From contig OZ244045.1 in NCBI GenBank assembly GCA_965215295.1, forward strand, positions 1,302,001-1,366,000: a DNA stretch of 64,000 nucleotides. The letters run 5' to 3'. The notes under the pieces were generated by a model, which did no database searches, was not told the origin of the DNA, and was given only the letters and a program-made list of their open reading frames with translations. Below are positions 24,103 to 33,600 of this stretch, piece by piece. The position numbers were made by a program, and so were the translations under genes. Source of the stretch: HK1 sp965215295. GTDB lineage: Bacteria > Pseudomonadota > Gammaproteobacteria > HK1. The number at the start of each line of letters is the position of its first letter. Position 1 is the first letter of the stretch.

Positions 24103-26319
24103 CTATCGCGACTCCGCGCCGTCCGTCCTTGCGTCCCGCGCCTCGAAGCGGAGCCGCCCGGGACCGGCGCACAGCGCGTCGCGCAGGCCCGAAGAGCGTT
24201 CCGTCGCGCGCTCGATCGCGGCCCTGACGCTGTCCTCCGACCCGTACACCACCACCCGCCGGCGCGCCCGGGTGACCGCGGTGTAGAGGAGTTCGCGGGT
24301 CGCGACGCGTGATTCCGCCGGACCCGGCACCACCGCGACTTCGTCGTACTCCGAGCCCTGCGCGCGGTGGACGGTCACCGCGAAGAAGCTCTCGTGCGGC
24401 GGGAGGCGGGCCGGCGCCACCAGCCGGGGCCCGCCCTCCGCGTCCCGGAGTTCCGGAAACCACACCCGGGTCCGGCCGTCCGCGTCGCGCAGCACGATCC
24501 CGGTGTCCCCGTTCGAGAGCCCGGTTCGGGGGTCGTTGCGGGTGACGAGGAGCGGGCGGCCCGGATAGAAGGCGTCGTGCGCCGGCACCGGAACGACGGC
24601 CCCGAGCCGGCGTTCCACCAGTCGATTGAAGCGCTCCGCTCCGAACGCACCGGTTCGATGCGCGCACAGGACACGGAACGACGACAGCGCCCCGGCTTCG
24701 CCACCGGGCTCGCGCACTGCCCGCATCTCCCGCAGCACCGGAGCGAAACGATCGTCCGCGAACGCCGTCGCGAGCCGTTCGAAGCGGTCGGCATCGGCCA
24801 AGGGACGGAGCGCGGTCGCCTCGTCGGAAGGATCCCGCAGCGCCTCGATCGCGGCGGAGGCGTCGCCCCGCACCACCGCGGCGGCGAGACGCCCGATCCC
24901 GCCCGCTTCGTCGAAGCGCCAGTTGCGCACGAGCTCGACCACGCAGGAAGCGAGCGGAGAAGGCGCCGGCACGGCCGCGCCACCGGCCTCGGCCGATCCG
25001 GAATCACCTCCCGCGCCGGTCCCGGCCCGGCACACATCCGCGAATACCGCACCCGGCTGGACCGATGCGAGCTGCGACGCATCGCCGAGCAACACCAGCC
25101 GGGCGCCGCCGGGAAGGGCGGCGACGACCTTCGCCATCAGGGTGAGGTCCACCATCGAGCCCTCGTCGAGGATGAGCGCCTCGACCGGGAGCCGGCTCCG
25201 GGCGCGAGAGATGAGCCACCGATGCACGGTCGTCGCCCGCGCTTCGTATCCCGCGAGGGCCGGGACCCGCGACACCAGTTCCCGGTGGCGGCCGCGGACC
25301 GCTTCTTGAAGCCGGGCCGCCGCCTTGCCGGTCGGCGCGGCGAGCGCGACCCGGTCGGGCGCGGCGAGTTCCAGCTCGATGAACAGGGCCACGAGCGCGG
25401 CCGCGATGGTGGTCTTGCCGGTACCGGGGCCGCCCGAGACCACGCAGAGCCGGCGGCAGGCGGCGGTCCGGACCGCGGCCCGGGCCCGATCCCCTGGAAC
25501 GGTGTCGGGAAGGAGCCGGTCGAGCGCGGCTTCCAGCTCCTCCGGCACCACGTCCGCATCCGCTCCGGATCGACGACGGTGCGATTCCGCCCCCGGCTCC
25601 ACATCCGGCTCCGCCCTCGGCCGGCGCCCGTCCCGCGCCGAAGACCCGTCCGTCCCGGAGTATCCGTCCGTCCCGGAGTACGCACCCGTCCCGGAGTACC
25701 CGCCCGCCTCGGAGTACGCACCCGTCCCGGAGTACCCGCCCGCCTCGGAGTACCCGCCCGCCCCGGAGTACCCGCCCGGCCCGGAGTACCCGCCCGCCTC
25801 GGAGTACCCGCCCGGCCCGGAGTACCCGCCCGGCCCCGATGCGGTACCGGCCGCAAGTCCGAGAAGGCCGGTCGCGACCGTCCGCTCCGCCGTCCACAGC
25901 CGTTCCAGATAGAGCCGGCTCCGGCCGTCGAGGACGAGAGGCCGGCACTCCGCGTCTCCCGGCCGGCCAACCATCGCGCTCGCATCGAGCGCCGCAATCC
26001 ATGCATCGAGATCGGGAAGCCGCACCGCGCCGGCGCGCGGCCAGTCCCGGCCCGCGACCTCGCGCAGCGCGATGCAGGCGTGTCCGCCACGGGTCCAGGC
26101 GCTTGCCAGCGCCGCCGCCAGGGACAGCTCCGGCCCGCCGTCGCCGTCGAGGTCCGCGATCAGCGCCGCGAAGTGCCGATCGATGTCGGCGAGGTGGCCG
26201 GCTTCGTGCAGGCCGTCCAGCACCTCCGCTCCGGAGGCGGTCCGCGGGCGGACGGCCCGGGACCGGTCCCCGGCGCGGTGTCCGTTCCCCACCGGGCGGG
26301 TCGGCACCGGCCCGGTCAT
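24103..26319 (-). CDS. recD: RecBCD subunit RecD with hexapeptide-repeat insertion
   Basis: 738 residues from ATG at 26319, which overlaps the recB stop (ATGA). It is the 5'-3' helicase of exonuclease V. The N-terminal domain (1-160) contacts RecB. Walker A is GGPGTGKTT at about 296, then LILDEGSMVDL (Walker B), LLGDASQLASVQPGAV, and the late TVHRAQGSEYDEVAVV and LYTAVTRARRRV. Residues ~163-226 are an insertion of about ten GGYSGP-like hexapeptides (DNA period 18 bp), placed between the N-terminal domain and the first motor domain. Otherwise complete. Confidence 0.94.
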   Translation of the reverse strand: MTGPVPTRPVGNGHRAGDRSRAVRPRTASGAEVLDGLHEAGHLADIDRHFAALIADLDGDGGPELSLAAALASAWTRGGHACIALREVAGRDWPRAGAVRLPDLDAWIAALDASAMVGRPGDAECRPLVLDGRSRLYLERLWTAERTVATGLLGLAAGTASGPGGYSGPGGYSEAGGYSGPGGYSGAGGYSEAGGYSGTGAYSEAGGYSGTGAYSGTDGYSGTDGSSARDGRRPRAEPDVEPGAESHRRRSGADADVVPEELEAALDRLLPDTVPGDRARAAVRTAACRRLCVVSGGPGTGKTTIAAALVALFIELELAAPDRVALAAPTGKAAARLQEAVRGRHRELVSRVPALAGYEARATTVHRWLISRARSRLPVEALILDEGSMVDLTLMAKVVAALPGGARLVLLGDASQLASVQPGAVFADVCRAGTGAGGDSGSAEAGGAAVPAPSPLASCVVELVRNWRFDEAGGIGRLAAAVVRGDASAAIEALRDPSDEATALRPLADADRFERLATAFADDRFAPVLREMRAVREPGGEAGALSSFRVLCAHRTGAFGAERFNRLVERRLGAVVPVPAHDAFYPGRPLLVTRNDPRTGLSNGDTGIVLRDADGRTRVWFPELRDAEGGPRLVAPARLPPHESFFAVTVHRAQGSEYDEVAVVPGPAESRVATRELLYTAVTRARRRVVVYGSEDSVRAAIERATERSSGLRDALCAGPGRLRFEARDARTDGAESR
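25645..25836. repeat. 18-bp minisatellite inside recD
   Basis: GGAGTA recurs ten times at exactly 18-base spacing from 25657 to 25824 within imperfect units of the type GGAGTACCCGCCCGCCTC. Read on the minus strand it encodes GGYSGP, GGYSEA, GGYSGT and related hexapeptides, always in frame. Confidence 0.93.
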
Positions 26320-29300
26320 GCCCCGCCTCCCCGGAAGCAGTCGTCGAGCGCCAGCAGGCACTCGGCCGTCGGCCGGTCGAAATGCACCCCGCGGTCCATG
26401 CCGGCCGCCGGGTCGATGCCGCGCACGAAGAGGTAGAACGCCCCGCCCACGTGGCGCTCGTACTCGTACCCCGGAAGCCGCACCGAGAGATAGCGGTGCA
26501 ACGCCACGAGGTAGATGAGGGACTGGAGGGTGTAGCCACCCGCGCGCATGGCCGCCGCGAGTGCCTCCGGCCCGTAGTCGCCCGGCCCCGGCCCGAGCCA
26601 GTTCGACTTGTAGTCGAGGATGTACCAGCGCCCCGCGTGCTCGGTCACGAGATCGATGTAGCCTCGCAGGAAGCCGTGGATCGGCGGCGGGGATTCACGC
26701 GTTCCGATCCGCCCGGAGCGTGCGAACGGGTCCGGATAGCCGTGCTCGACCATCCGGGCCGCGAGGCGGTCGCGGTCGAACCCTTCCACCGGAAAGTGGA
26801 ATTCCAGCTCGACGAGCCGCCGGTGGGAATCGCCCAGGCGGAAGCCCTCCGTGGTGGCGGTCTCTTCGTCCGATCCGGGGGCGGCGCCGGAATCCGTCCC
26901 CCGGCTCGAATCGGTGTGATCGCCGGCGCCTCGGCCCGCATCCGCCCCTTCCGGTCCCGGTTCCCGGAGGAGCACCGAACGGGTGCGCTCGACCATGGTG
27001 CGCGCAACCGGCCACCAGACGTCGTCGATCCCGAAGTCGTCGAGCGCGTCGCGGCAGATCCGGTCGAGGTCGAGCCGATCCGCCTCGGGGGCGGGTGCGG
27101 TGTCGAGACCCTCGAAGATCCGGTGCAGGCAGCTACCCGCCACCGGACCCCGCGGGAACGTGAATGCGGTCCGCTCACCCGCCATTGCAGGGGCGACCAC
27201 CGGATCGCTGGCGGCGGCATCGGCCGGCTCCTCGTGCTGGTCGTGGTCCGGTTGGTCGACCTCCGCTTCACCGCGATCGGCCGGCGACCCGCCGAAGGTG
27301 CCGCCTTCCGGCCGGACCTCGGCCGACAACGCGGTGAAGCTGGTCAGGCTGCGGATGCGCCGCAACAGCCGTCGAGGCTGCCGGGCGGCCAGCGCGGCAG
27401 GCGGTTCTTCGCGATGCGCCGGCAGGTGGGCCGATGGCGGTTCCGGATCGAGCTCCACCGTCGAGACCGCATCCGGATGGCGCCGTGCGAAGGCATCGAT
27501 CTCCGCGAGCCACGTCGGCGCGTCCAGCTCGGCGAACCGGCCGGCAACGGCCCGGAGCGAAGAGACGACGGCATCGACGCCGGCCGCGCCCACACCGTTC
27601 TCGTCCCCGGCGACGGCGGCGTCCCCCTGCGCCGGCCCCGGATCGACGCCCGGCGCCTCCTGGTCCGCAGCGACGACGGCGCTCGCGTCCGCCGGCCCGC
27701 CGGGGTGGACGCCCGCCACCTCCTGATCCGCGGCGGCAACGGCGTTCGCGTCCGGCGCCGCCGGCCGGTGGAGCAGCCATGCGAGCGGCGCGTGCTCGGC
27801 CCCGTGCACCTGCCCCCACGCCACCACGCACCGGTACTTCGCCCGGGTGAGCGCCACGTAGAGGAGCCGCACCGATTCGGAGAACTCTTCCAGCCACTCG
27901 GCGTCCTGCCCGGCCTCGCCCGGGTCGAGATCGACAACCTCCCGATAGCCGTCCGTCGCGCCCCGGTGATACACGGCGTCCACCGCCTTCCCGCGCCGTT
28001 CCGGACTCTTCCCGCGCCGTTCCGGACCGCGTCCGTCCCAGGCGAACGGACAGAACACCACGGGGAACTCCAGGCCCTTGGATCCGTGCACGGTGAGGAT
28101 CCTCACGAGCTGCTCGTCGCTTTCGATCCGGAGCTTGAGCTCGTCGTCGCGGGCCGCGGCGTCCGTCCGGCGGTGGTTCAGCCAGGCGGCGAGCTCGATC
28201 GGGGAGAGCCGTTCCCGCGTCTCCGCCGCCAGCAGGAGCTCGGCGAGGTGCCGATAGTTGGTCAACCGGCGCGCCCCGTCGCGATGGCGCAGGAGTTGCC
28301 GCGCCCCGCCCTCCCCTTCGAGCAGGCGCAGCAGGAGCGCTCCGATCCCCCGGGACTCCCGGTGCGCGCGCCAGTCCGCGAGCCGGTCCGCCCACGCGCT
28401 CCACGTCCGTTCGTCGTCGCCGAGCGCCAGCAACGCCCGCGCGTCGAGCCCGAACAGGTCGCCGGCCAGCGCCCCGCGCACCCTCGACTCCCGGCCCGGC
28501 TCGGCCACGCACCACAGGAGCCGTTCGAGCTGCTCCGCCTCGCGCGTGTGGAACACGCTGCCGTCGTCGATCTCGATGCTGCGCACTCCGCGCTCGCGCA
28601 GTGCCCCGGCGATCAGCCGCCCCTGCTCGCGGGTGCGGACCAGGACCGCGATGTCGGCGCCGGTGAGGGCCCGGCCCTCGATGGTGGCCGCGCCACGGGC
28701 GCCGAGCGTCAGGAAGCGGGCGATCTCGTTCGCGGTCGCGCCCGCGACGACGGGAGTCGCCTCCTTCTTCGTGAGGAACCTGCTTTCCCGGGTGCCGGGA
28801 AGAAGCCAGAACTCCAGCGGGCCGGCGCTCTCGCCGCACCGCACGCGCAACGGACTGTCCCCGCCCATTGCCGGGGCCACCGGGCGATACTCGATCTCCG
28901 GCACGACGAACGGCGTGGCCCCCGCGAACACCGCGTTCACCGCCTCCACCAGGGCGGGGACGGAGCGCCAGTTGCGCTCGAGACGGGGTCGCTCGCGCGC
29001 CGTGCGCCGGGCCGCGAGACAGGCGAACACGTCGGCGCCCCGGAACCGGTAGATGGACTGCTTCGGATCGCCGACCACGATGAAGGGTCCCGGGGTGGTG
29101 CGTTCGCCGCGTGTCGACGTGCCGGAGTCCTCGTCCGGCCGGCCCGGTTCCGGCGCCTCGGCGCGGCTCGAAGCGTCCCGTCCCGGCTGCGCCGAGCCGG
29201 GGGTCCCGGCCACTGCCGCCTCCCGATCCGTGTCCGAGCCGGCCGCGCCGCCGGACTCGTCCCGCCTCGCGTCCCCCGGTCCGGTCGATCCGGTCCGGGC

Positions 29301-30656
29301 TCCACCGTAGATCAGGGTGAAGATGCGGGCCTGGACCGGATCGGTGTCCTGGTACTCATCGATGAGGGCGCAGGGGAACTCGTGGCGGATCCGTTCGGCG
29401 AGGCGCTGCCCGCCGGCGCTCCCGAGCGCGTCGTCGAGCTCGATCAGCAGGTCGTCGTAGGCGAGGCGCCGATCGGCGCGGACCCGGCGGCGCACCGACC
29501 GGCGGACATCGACCAGGGCTTCCCGGCGCGTCCACCGGAGCCACCCGTCACAGGCCGCCCGGAGCTCGCGGGACGCTTCCGCCAAGCGGTCGAACGCCTC
29601 GAACAGCGGGTTGGCGGGCGCCGTGCAGCCCTTCCTGCATGCCTGCGAAAGCTGCTGCCGGCCATAACGGCCCACCACGTCCGCGTCCGGGAGCTGCGGC
29701 TCGGAGGCCGCGAACAGCGCCTCGAACGCGGCGAGGTCCTGCTCGCTCCTGGCCCTCCGATAGCGCTGGCGGTTCAGCCAAGGTCCTTCCAGGATCTCCG
29801 CGCGGAATCCGCTCCGGTGCCGCTCCCACTCCGACCGCACCGCGTCGAATACCGCGCGCCAAGCCGCTTCGCACGTTTCCATCGGGGCCGCGGGGGGGGC
29901 GGCGCCGACGAGCTCGGCGCCGACCTTCGCCCGCCGCTTCGCCACCCAGCCGGCAAGCTCGCCAGGGAGGAACCCGCTCTCGAACGCGTGGCGCATCACG
30001 AGCATGGAGGCCGGATAGAGGCGGCGGCGCCAGAAGTCGCGCACCTCCCCGGCCACCGTCTCGCCGCCGTCGCCGCCGACCTCGCATCCGAAGGGAAAGC
30101 CGCTCTCGAACGCGAGATCGGCGAGCACCCGCTGGCAGAAGCCGTGGATGGTGAGCACGTTCGCGCGGTCGATGTCGTGCATCGCGGCCTGGAGACGCCG
30201 GGCCGCCCGCGTGAAGTCCACCTCCCCTTCCCTGCGCTCCCATGCGGCAAGCAGCTCTAGGACCTGGGGGTCGATCTCCGGCCCGACGGCCTCGCCCTTG
30301 GTCGAGCTTCGGGGCTCGGCCATGCGCGCCCTGGCCGCGGCCAGCAGCGTGCCGAGAACCTGCCGGATCCGGTCCCGAAGCTCCGCGGTGGCGGCCCGGG
30401 TGAAGGTGACGACGAGGATCCGGTCGACCGGCCAGCCTTCCTCGAGGACGAGGCGGGCGACGAGGGTCGTGAGGGCCCGGGTCTTTCCGGTCCCCGCGCT
30501 GGCCTCGATGAACGTCGTCCCGCCGCCGGCGAGCGGCAGGTCGAGCGCGGGGTCGGCCGCCCCGGCCCCGGTCACCGTGTCCACCGCCGTGCTCCGGCGA
30601 GGTTCGCCGGCGCCGGCAGGCGGCAGGTTCGAGGCCGCCCCGGCCAACGCATTCAC
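26316..30656 (-). CDS. recB: RecBCD subunit RecB (helicase-nuclease)
   Basis: 1446 residues. The start is GTG at 30656, overlapping the recC stop (GTGA). Walker A is EASAGTGKTRA at about 51-61; other SF1 motifs include VVTFTRAATAELRDRI, HGFCQRVL, LIDEYQDTDPVQARIF, VGDPKQSIYRFRGAD and VHGSKGLEFPVVF. The C-terminal nuclease domain has GYIDLV and YILDYKSNWLG, so both catalytic activities should be intact. It carries low-complexity inserts: one of about 60 residues just before GPFIVVGDPKQ, and one near 27600-27760 with 21-residue imperfect repeats (ADQEVAGVHPGG-type). Larger than the E. coli protein (1180), mainly because of these inserts. Confidence 0.95.
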   Translation of the reverse strand: MNALAGAASNLPPAGAGEPRRSTAVDTVTGAGAADPALDLPLAGGGTTFIEASAGTGKTRALTTLVARLVLEEGWPVDRILVVTFTRAATAELRDRIRQVLGTLLAAARARMAEPRSSTKGEAVGPEIDPQVLELLAAWERREGEVDFTRAARRLQAAMHDIDRANVLTIHGFCQRVLADLAFESGFPFGCEVGGDGGETVAGEVRDFWRRRLYPASMLVMRHAFESGFLPGELAGWVAKRRAKVGAELVGAAPPAAPMETCEAAWRAVFDAVRSEWERHRSGFRAEILEGPWLNRQRYRRARSEQDLAAFEALFAASEPQLPDADVVGRYGRQQLSQACRKGCTAPANPLFEAFDRLAEASRELRAACDGWLRWTRREALVDVRRSVRRRVRADRRLAYDDLLIELDDALGSAGGQRLAERIRHEFPCALIDEYQDTDPVQARIFTLIYGGARTGSTGPGDARRDESGGAAGSDTDREAAVAGTPGSAQPGRDASSRAEAPEPGRPDEDSGTSTRGERTTPGPFIVVGDPKQSIYRFRGADVFACLAARRTARERPRLERNWRSVPALVEAVNAVFAGATPFVVPEIEYRPVAPAMGGDSPLRVRCGESAGPLEFWLLPGTRESRFLTKKEATPVVAGATANEIARFLTLGARGAATIEGRALTGADIAVLVRTREQGRLIAGALRERGVRSIEIDDGSVFHTREAEQLERLLWCVAEPGRESRVRGALAGDLFGLDARALLALGDDERTWSAWADRLADWRAHRESRGIGALLLRLLEGEGGARQLLRHRDGARRLTNYRHLAELLLAAETRERLSPIELAAWLNHRRTDAAARDDELKLRIESDEQLVRILTVHGSKGLEFPVVFCPFAWDGRGPERRGKSPERRGKAVDAVYHRGATDGYREVVDLDPGEAGQDAEWLEEFSESVRLLYVALTRAKYRCVVAWGQVHGAEHAPLAWLLHRPAAPDANAVAAADQEVAGVHPGGPADASAVVAADQEAPGVDPGPAQGDAAVAGDENGVGAAGVDAVVSSLRAVAGRFAELDAPTWLAEIDAFARRHPDAVSTVELDPEPPSAHLPAHREEPPAALAARQPRRLLRRIRSLTSFTALSAEVRPEGGTFGGSPADRGEAEVDQPDHDQHEEPADAAASDPVVAPAMAGERTAFTFPRGPVAGSCLHRIFEGLDTAPAPEADRLDLDRICRDALDDFGIDDVWWPVARTMVERTRSVLLREPGPEGADAGRGAGDHTDSSRGTDSGAAPGSDEETATTEGFRLGDSHRRLVELEFHFPVEGFDRDRLAARMVEHGYPDPFARSGRIGTRESPPPIHGFLRGYIDLVTEHAGRWYILDYKSNWLGPGPGDYGPEALAAAMRAGGYTLQSLIYLVALHRYLSVRLPGYEYERHVGGAFYLFVRGIDPAAGMDRGVHFDRPTAECLLALDDCFRGGGA
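27600..27765. repeat. Imperfect 63-bp repeats inside recB
   Basis: Read on the minus strand this region encodes ANAVAAADQEVAGVHPGGP, then ASAVVAADQEAPGVDPGPA, then a shorter DAAVAGDENG unit, i.e. about 21-residue repeats kept in frame. DNA units share CTCCTGRTCCGC-type cores. The RecB family has no conserved segment of this kind. Confidence 0.7.
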
Positions 30657-33600
30657 CCCTGGTCCCGGGCGAGGGGAACGAGGAGCCCCGTCGCAAGCAG
30701 CTCGAAATCACCGGTCACCGGATCATCCTCGTCGTGGACGAGGCTGAACCAGGAATCGAGCCGCTCGCCACGCCGGTACGAATCGCCGAGCCAGGCGTCG
30801 CGCGCCTTCTCGCGGGCCGCCTCCAGGAGCCCCTCCGCAATCGGGTCGCCATCGTGCGGTGCTTTTGCGACGGCCTTCGCGAATGCGAACGACGTCTCGG
30901 GAAAGAAGGGAAGCGGCGTCGCGAGCCCTCGCCACCAGGCGTCGAGCCAGCGCCCGAGCCGCTCGCGCGCATCGTCCGGAGGCGGGAACGTGGCGCGCTT
31001 CCATGAATCCCGCTCCTGACGATGGATGACGACCGCTTCCAGCGGCCCGTGGCCGGCCGCCGTCCAGGCGAGCTGCCGCAGCCGGACCTCGATGCGGTCC
31101 CGCACGCGCAGCTTCCCCATTCGCCACCAGACCATCCTGGCCGCTTCGGCTTCACCCGGTCCGGTCCCACCCGGTCCGATCTCGCCCGCTCCGGGCCTCT
31201 CCGCTTCGGCTTCACCCGGCCCAGCCCCACCCGCTCCGATCTCGTCCGCTCCGGGCCTCTCCGCTTCGGCTTCACCCGGCCTAGCCCCACCCGCTCCGAT
31301 CTCGTCCGCTCCGGGCCTCTCCGCTCCGGTCCCGCTCGACCCCGTGCCGTTCGGCCCTCCACCGTCCGGCCCGAGGTGCTCGACGTGCTCGATCGTCCCC
31401 ACGATCCGGAACTCGCCAAGCTCGAAATCGACGGGGCGCGGCGGCGCATCGAGCGCCGCCCGGTACGGGGCCAACCGGCGTGCGAGCCGCTCCACCTCCT
31501 CCCGCGCCTGCTCGTGGGCGATGCGGCCGAGTCCCGCCGGCGGCAGCCGTCCGCTTCCGTGCAGGAGCGCCGCGCCCCGTTCGGGGTCGATGCCGGCCTC
31601 CATCTGGTGCCAGATATCGGAGCGAAGGCGATAGCGTTCGAGACCATCGAGTTCGAACGGCTCCTCGTCTTCGAGCGTGAGGTCGTCGAGCTCCAGCCGC
31701 ACCCCGAGCCGTTCACGGAGGAGGAACCGGGCGGGATTGGCGAAGAACGCGGCCAGCTCGGACAGATCGACGCAGCGCCGGGACTCGTCCGGCGCCGGCA
31801 GCGTCACGCCGGCGAAGCGGACCGGAGACTCCGGCGCCACCGTTCCCGCCCGCATGATCTCCGCCGCTTCGCACATGCCACGGGAGTAGCTGAACAGACC
31901 ATTGGAGGCCGAGGCGGCGGGGGTTGCCGCCTCCGGGACGGCTCTTCCTTCGCCGGTTCCGGCCGAATGCGCGCCCGCGGCCCCGCCGGGGGGGCCATGC
32001 GCCTCTCCGCGCGCTTCGGCGCCGGGGGGTCCGCCTCCCGGATCGCGCGGGACGGCGCGGGCGGCGCGATCGCGCGGGGCGGCTGCTTCGACCGGCGCCT
32101 CGCCCTGCGGGGGTGCGGCGGGCGCCTCGAAGTAGCGCGGACTGAACGGCTGGAGGGGGTGGCGGGTCTCAATCGTTTCGCCCGGGAATCGGCGTTCGAG
32201 GTAGTCCTTCAGCTCGTCCACCAGCACCGACGGCGGGATCGGCGAGTCGTCGCGCAAGCCCCGCCCCGTGCAGGTCACGACGAAGCAGCGCCGGGCCGCG
32301 AGGAGCGCTTCGAGGAATGCGAACCGGTCTTCACGCCGGATGTCGCGGTCGCCGCGCCGGGCGCGTCCGGCCGCGACGAGATCGAACGACGGCGGCGACG
32401 CGGAACGGGGGAACGCGCCGTCGTTCATGCCGACCACGCACACGACGCCAACCGGGAAGATCCGCCCCGCGCCCAGGGTGGCGACGGTCACTCCGTCGGC
32501 GAGCCGCGCCGCCTCGTGCGCGGGATCGCGCGCGCGCTCGCGGAGTACGTCCAGCACCACCTCCAGCGGCACCGGGGATTCGGCGCCACCCGCCTCGTTC
32601 TCGAATTCCCGGATGAGCGCGCGGACTGCCGCCGCCTCGTCCGCCAACTCGCGGGCGAAAGCCCACTCCCCGGACCCGCCGCCCTCGCGAACCCGCTCGG
32701 CGCCGTCGGCGAGGAAGTCGCGGGCCACGCCCCGAAGCACCCCGCCCCATCGCTCCGGCCGCCGCCTGCCGGCAAGCCGGTCGCGCAGCCCGAACACCTT
32801 CTCGCAGTAGGAGACGAAGCGTCCGAGCAGCTCGCCGTCCACCTCCCCGCCGTCGAATCCGCCCTCCGGGACCCGGCAGGGCACGAGCCCGCCGATCGGT
32901 TCGCCGGCGTCCGCCACCGCATGGCCCAGCACGAGCCGGCGCAGGCCGTGCCGCCAGGTGTGGTCCGCGATCCGCGGCAGCTCTTCCTCGCCCCGGTGCG
33001 CCTCGTCCACCCCCCAGCGGATGCCCGCTTCCCGCACCCAGCCGCGGATGGTGGCGAGGTCGGCCTCGCCGATCCCGAACCGGGCCCGGATCGCGGGAGC
33101 CGCGAGCGGCCCCAGTACCGGCTCCGTTCCGTACCGCGACGCGGGCAGGGACAGGAGGTCGAGAAACGCCCGGAGCATGCGCGATTCGCCCGCCCGCGCC
33201 CGGGCGACGTCGCACGGGACCCGCCCCGCCGCGGCGAACACCGCCTCGATGGCGGGCCCATAGGTATCGAGATCCGGCGTCAGCACCAGGACGTCGGCGG
33301 GCTCCAGATCCGGGTGGGCGTCGAAGATCGCGAGCAACCGGTCGTGCAGGACCTCGGCCTCTCGAACCGGGGAATGGCATACGTGGATCTGAAGGGAGTC
33401 ATCCGCCGCCGGCGTTCGTCCGGGTCGCGGTTCGGCCTCCCCGGCGGCATCGCCGGGCGCTCCGGCGTCCGGATGTTCTCCGGTGTCCGGGTGATCTCCA
33501 CCGAATCCGGCCCCGGGCCCGGGACCGTCGCGCGCCGCCTCTTCGGCAAGACGGAGGTCGAGGATATCGCGCTGTACCGCGGCGAGCCGGCCGGGGCCGG

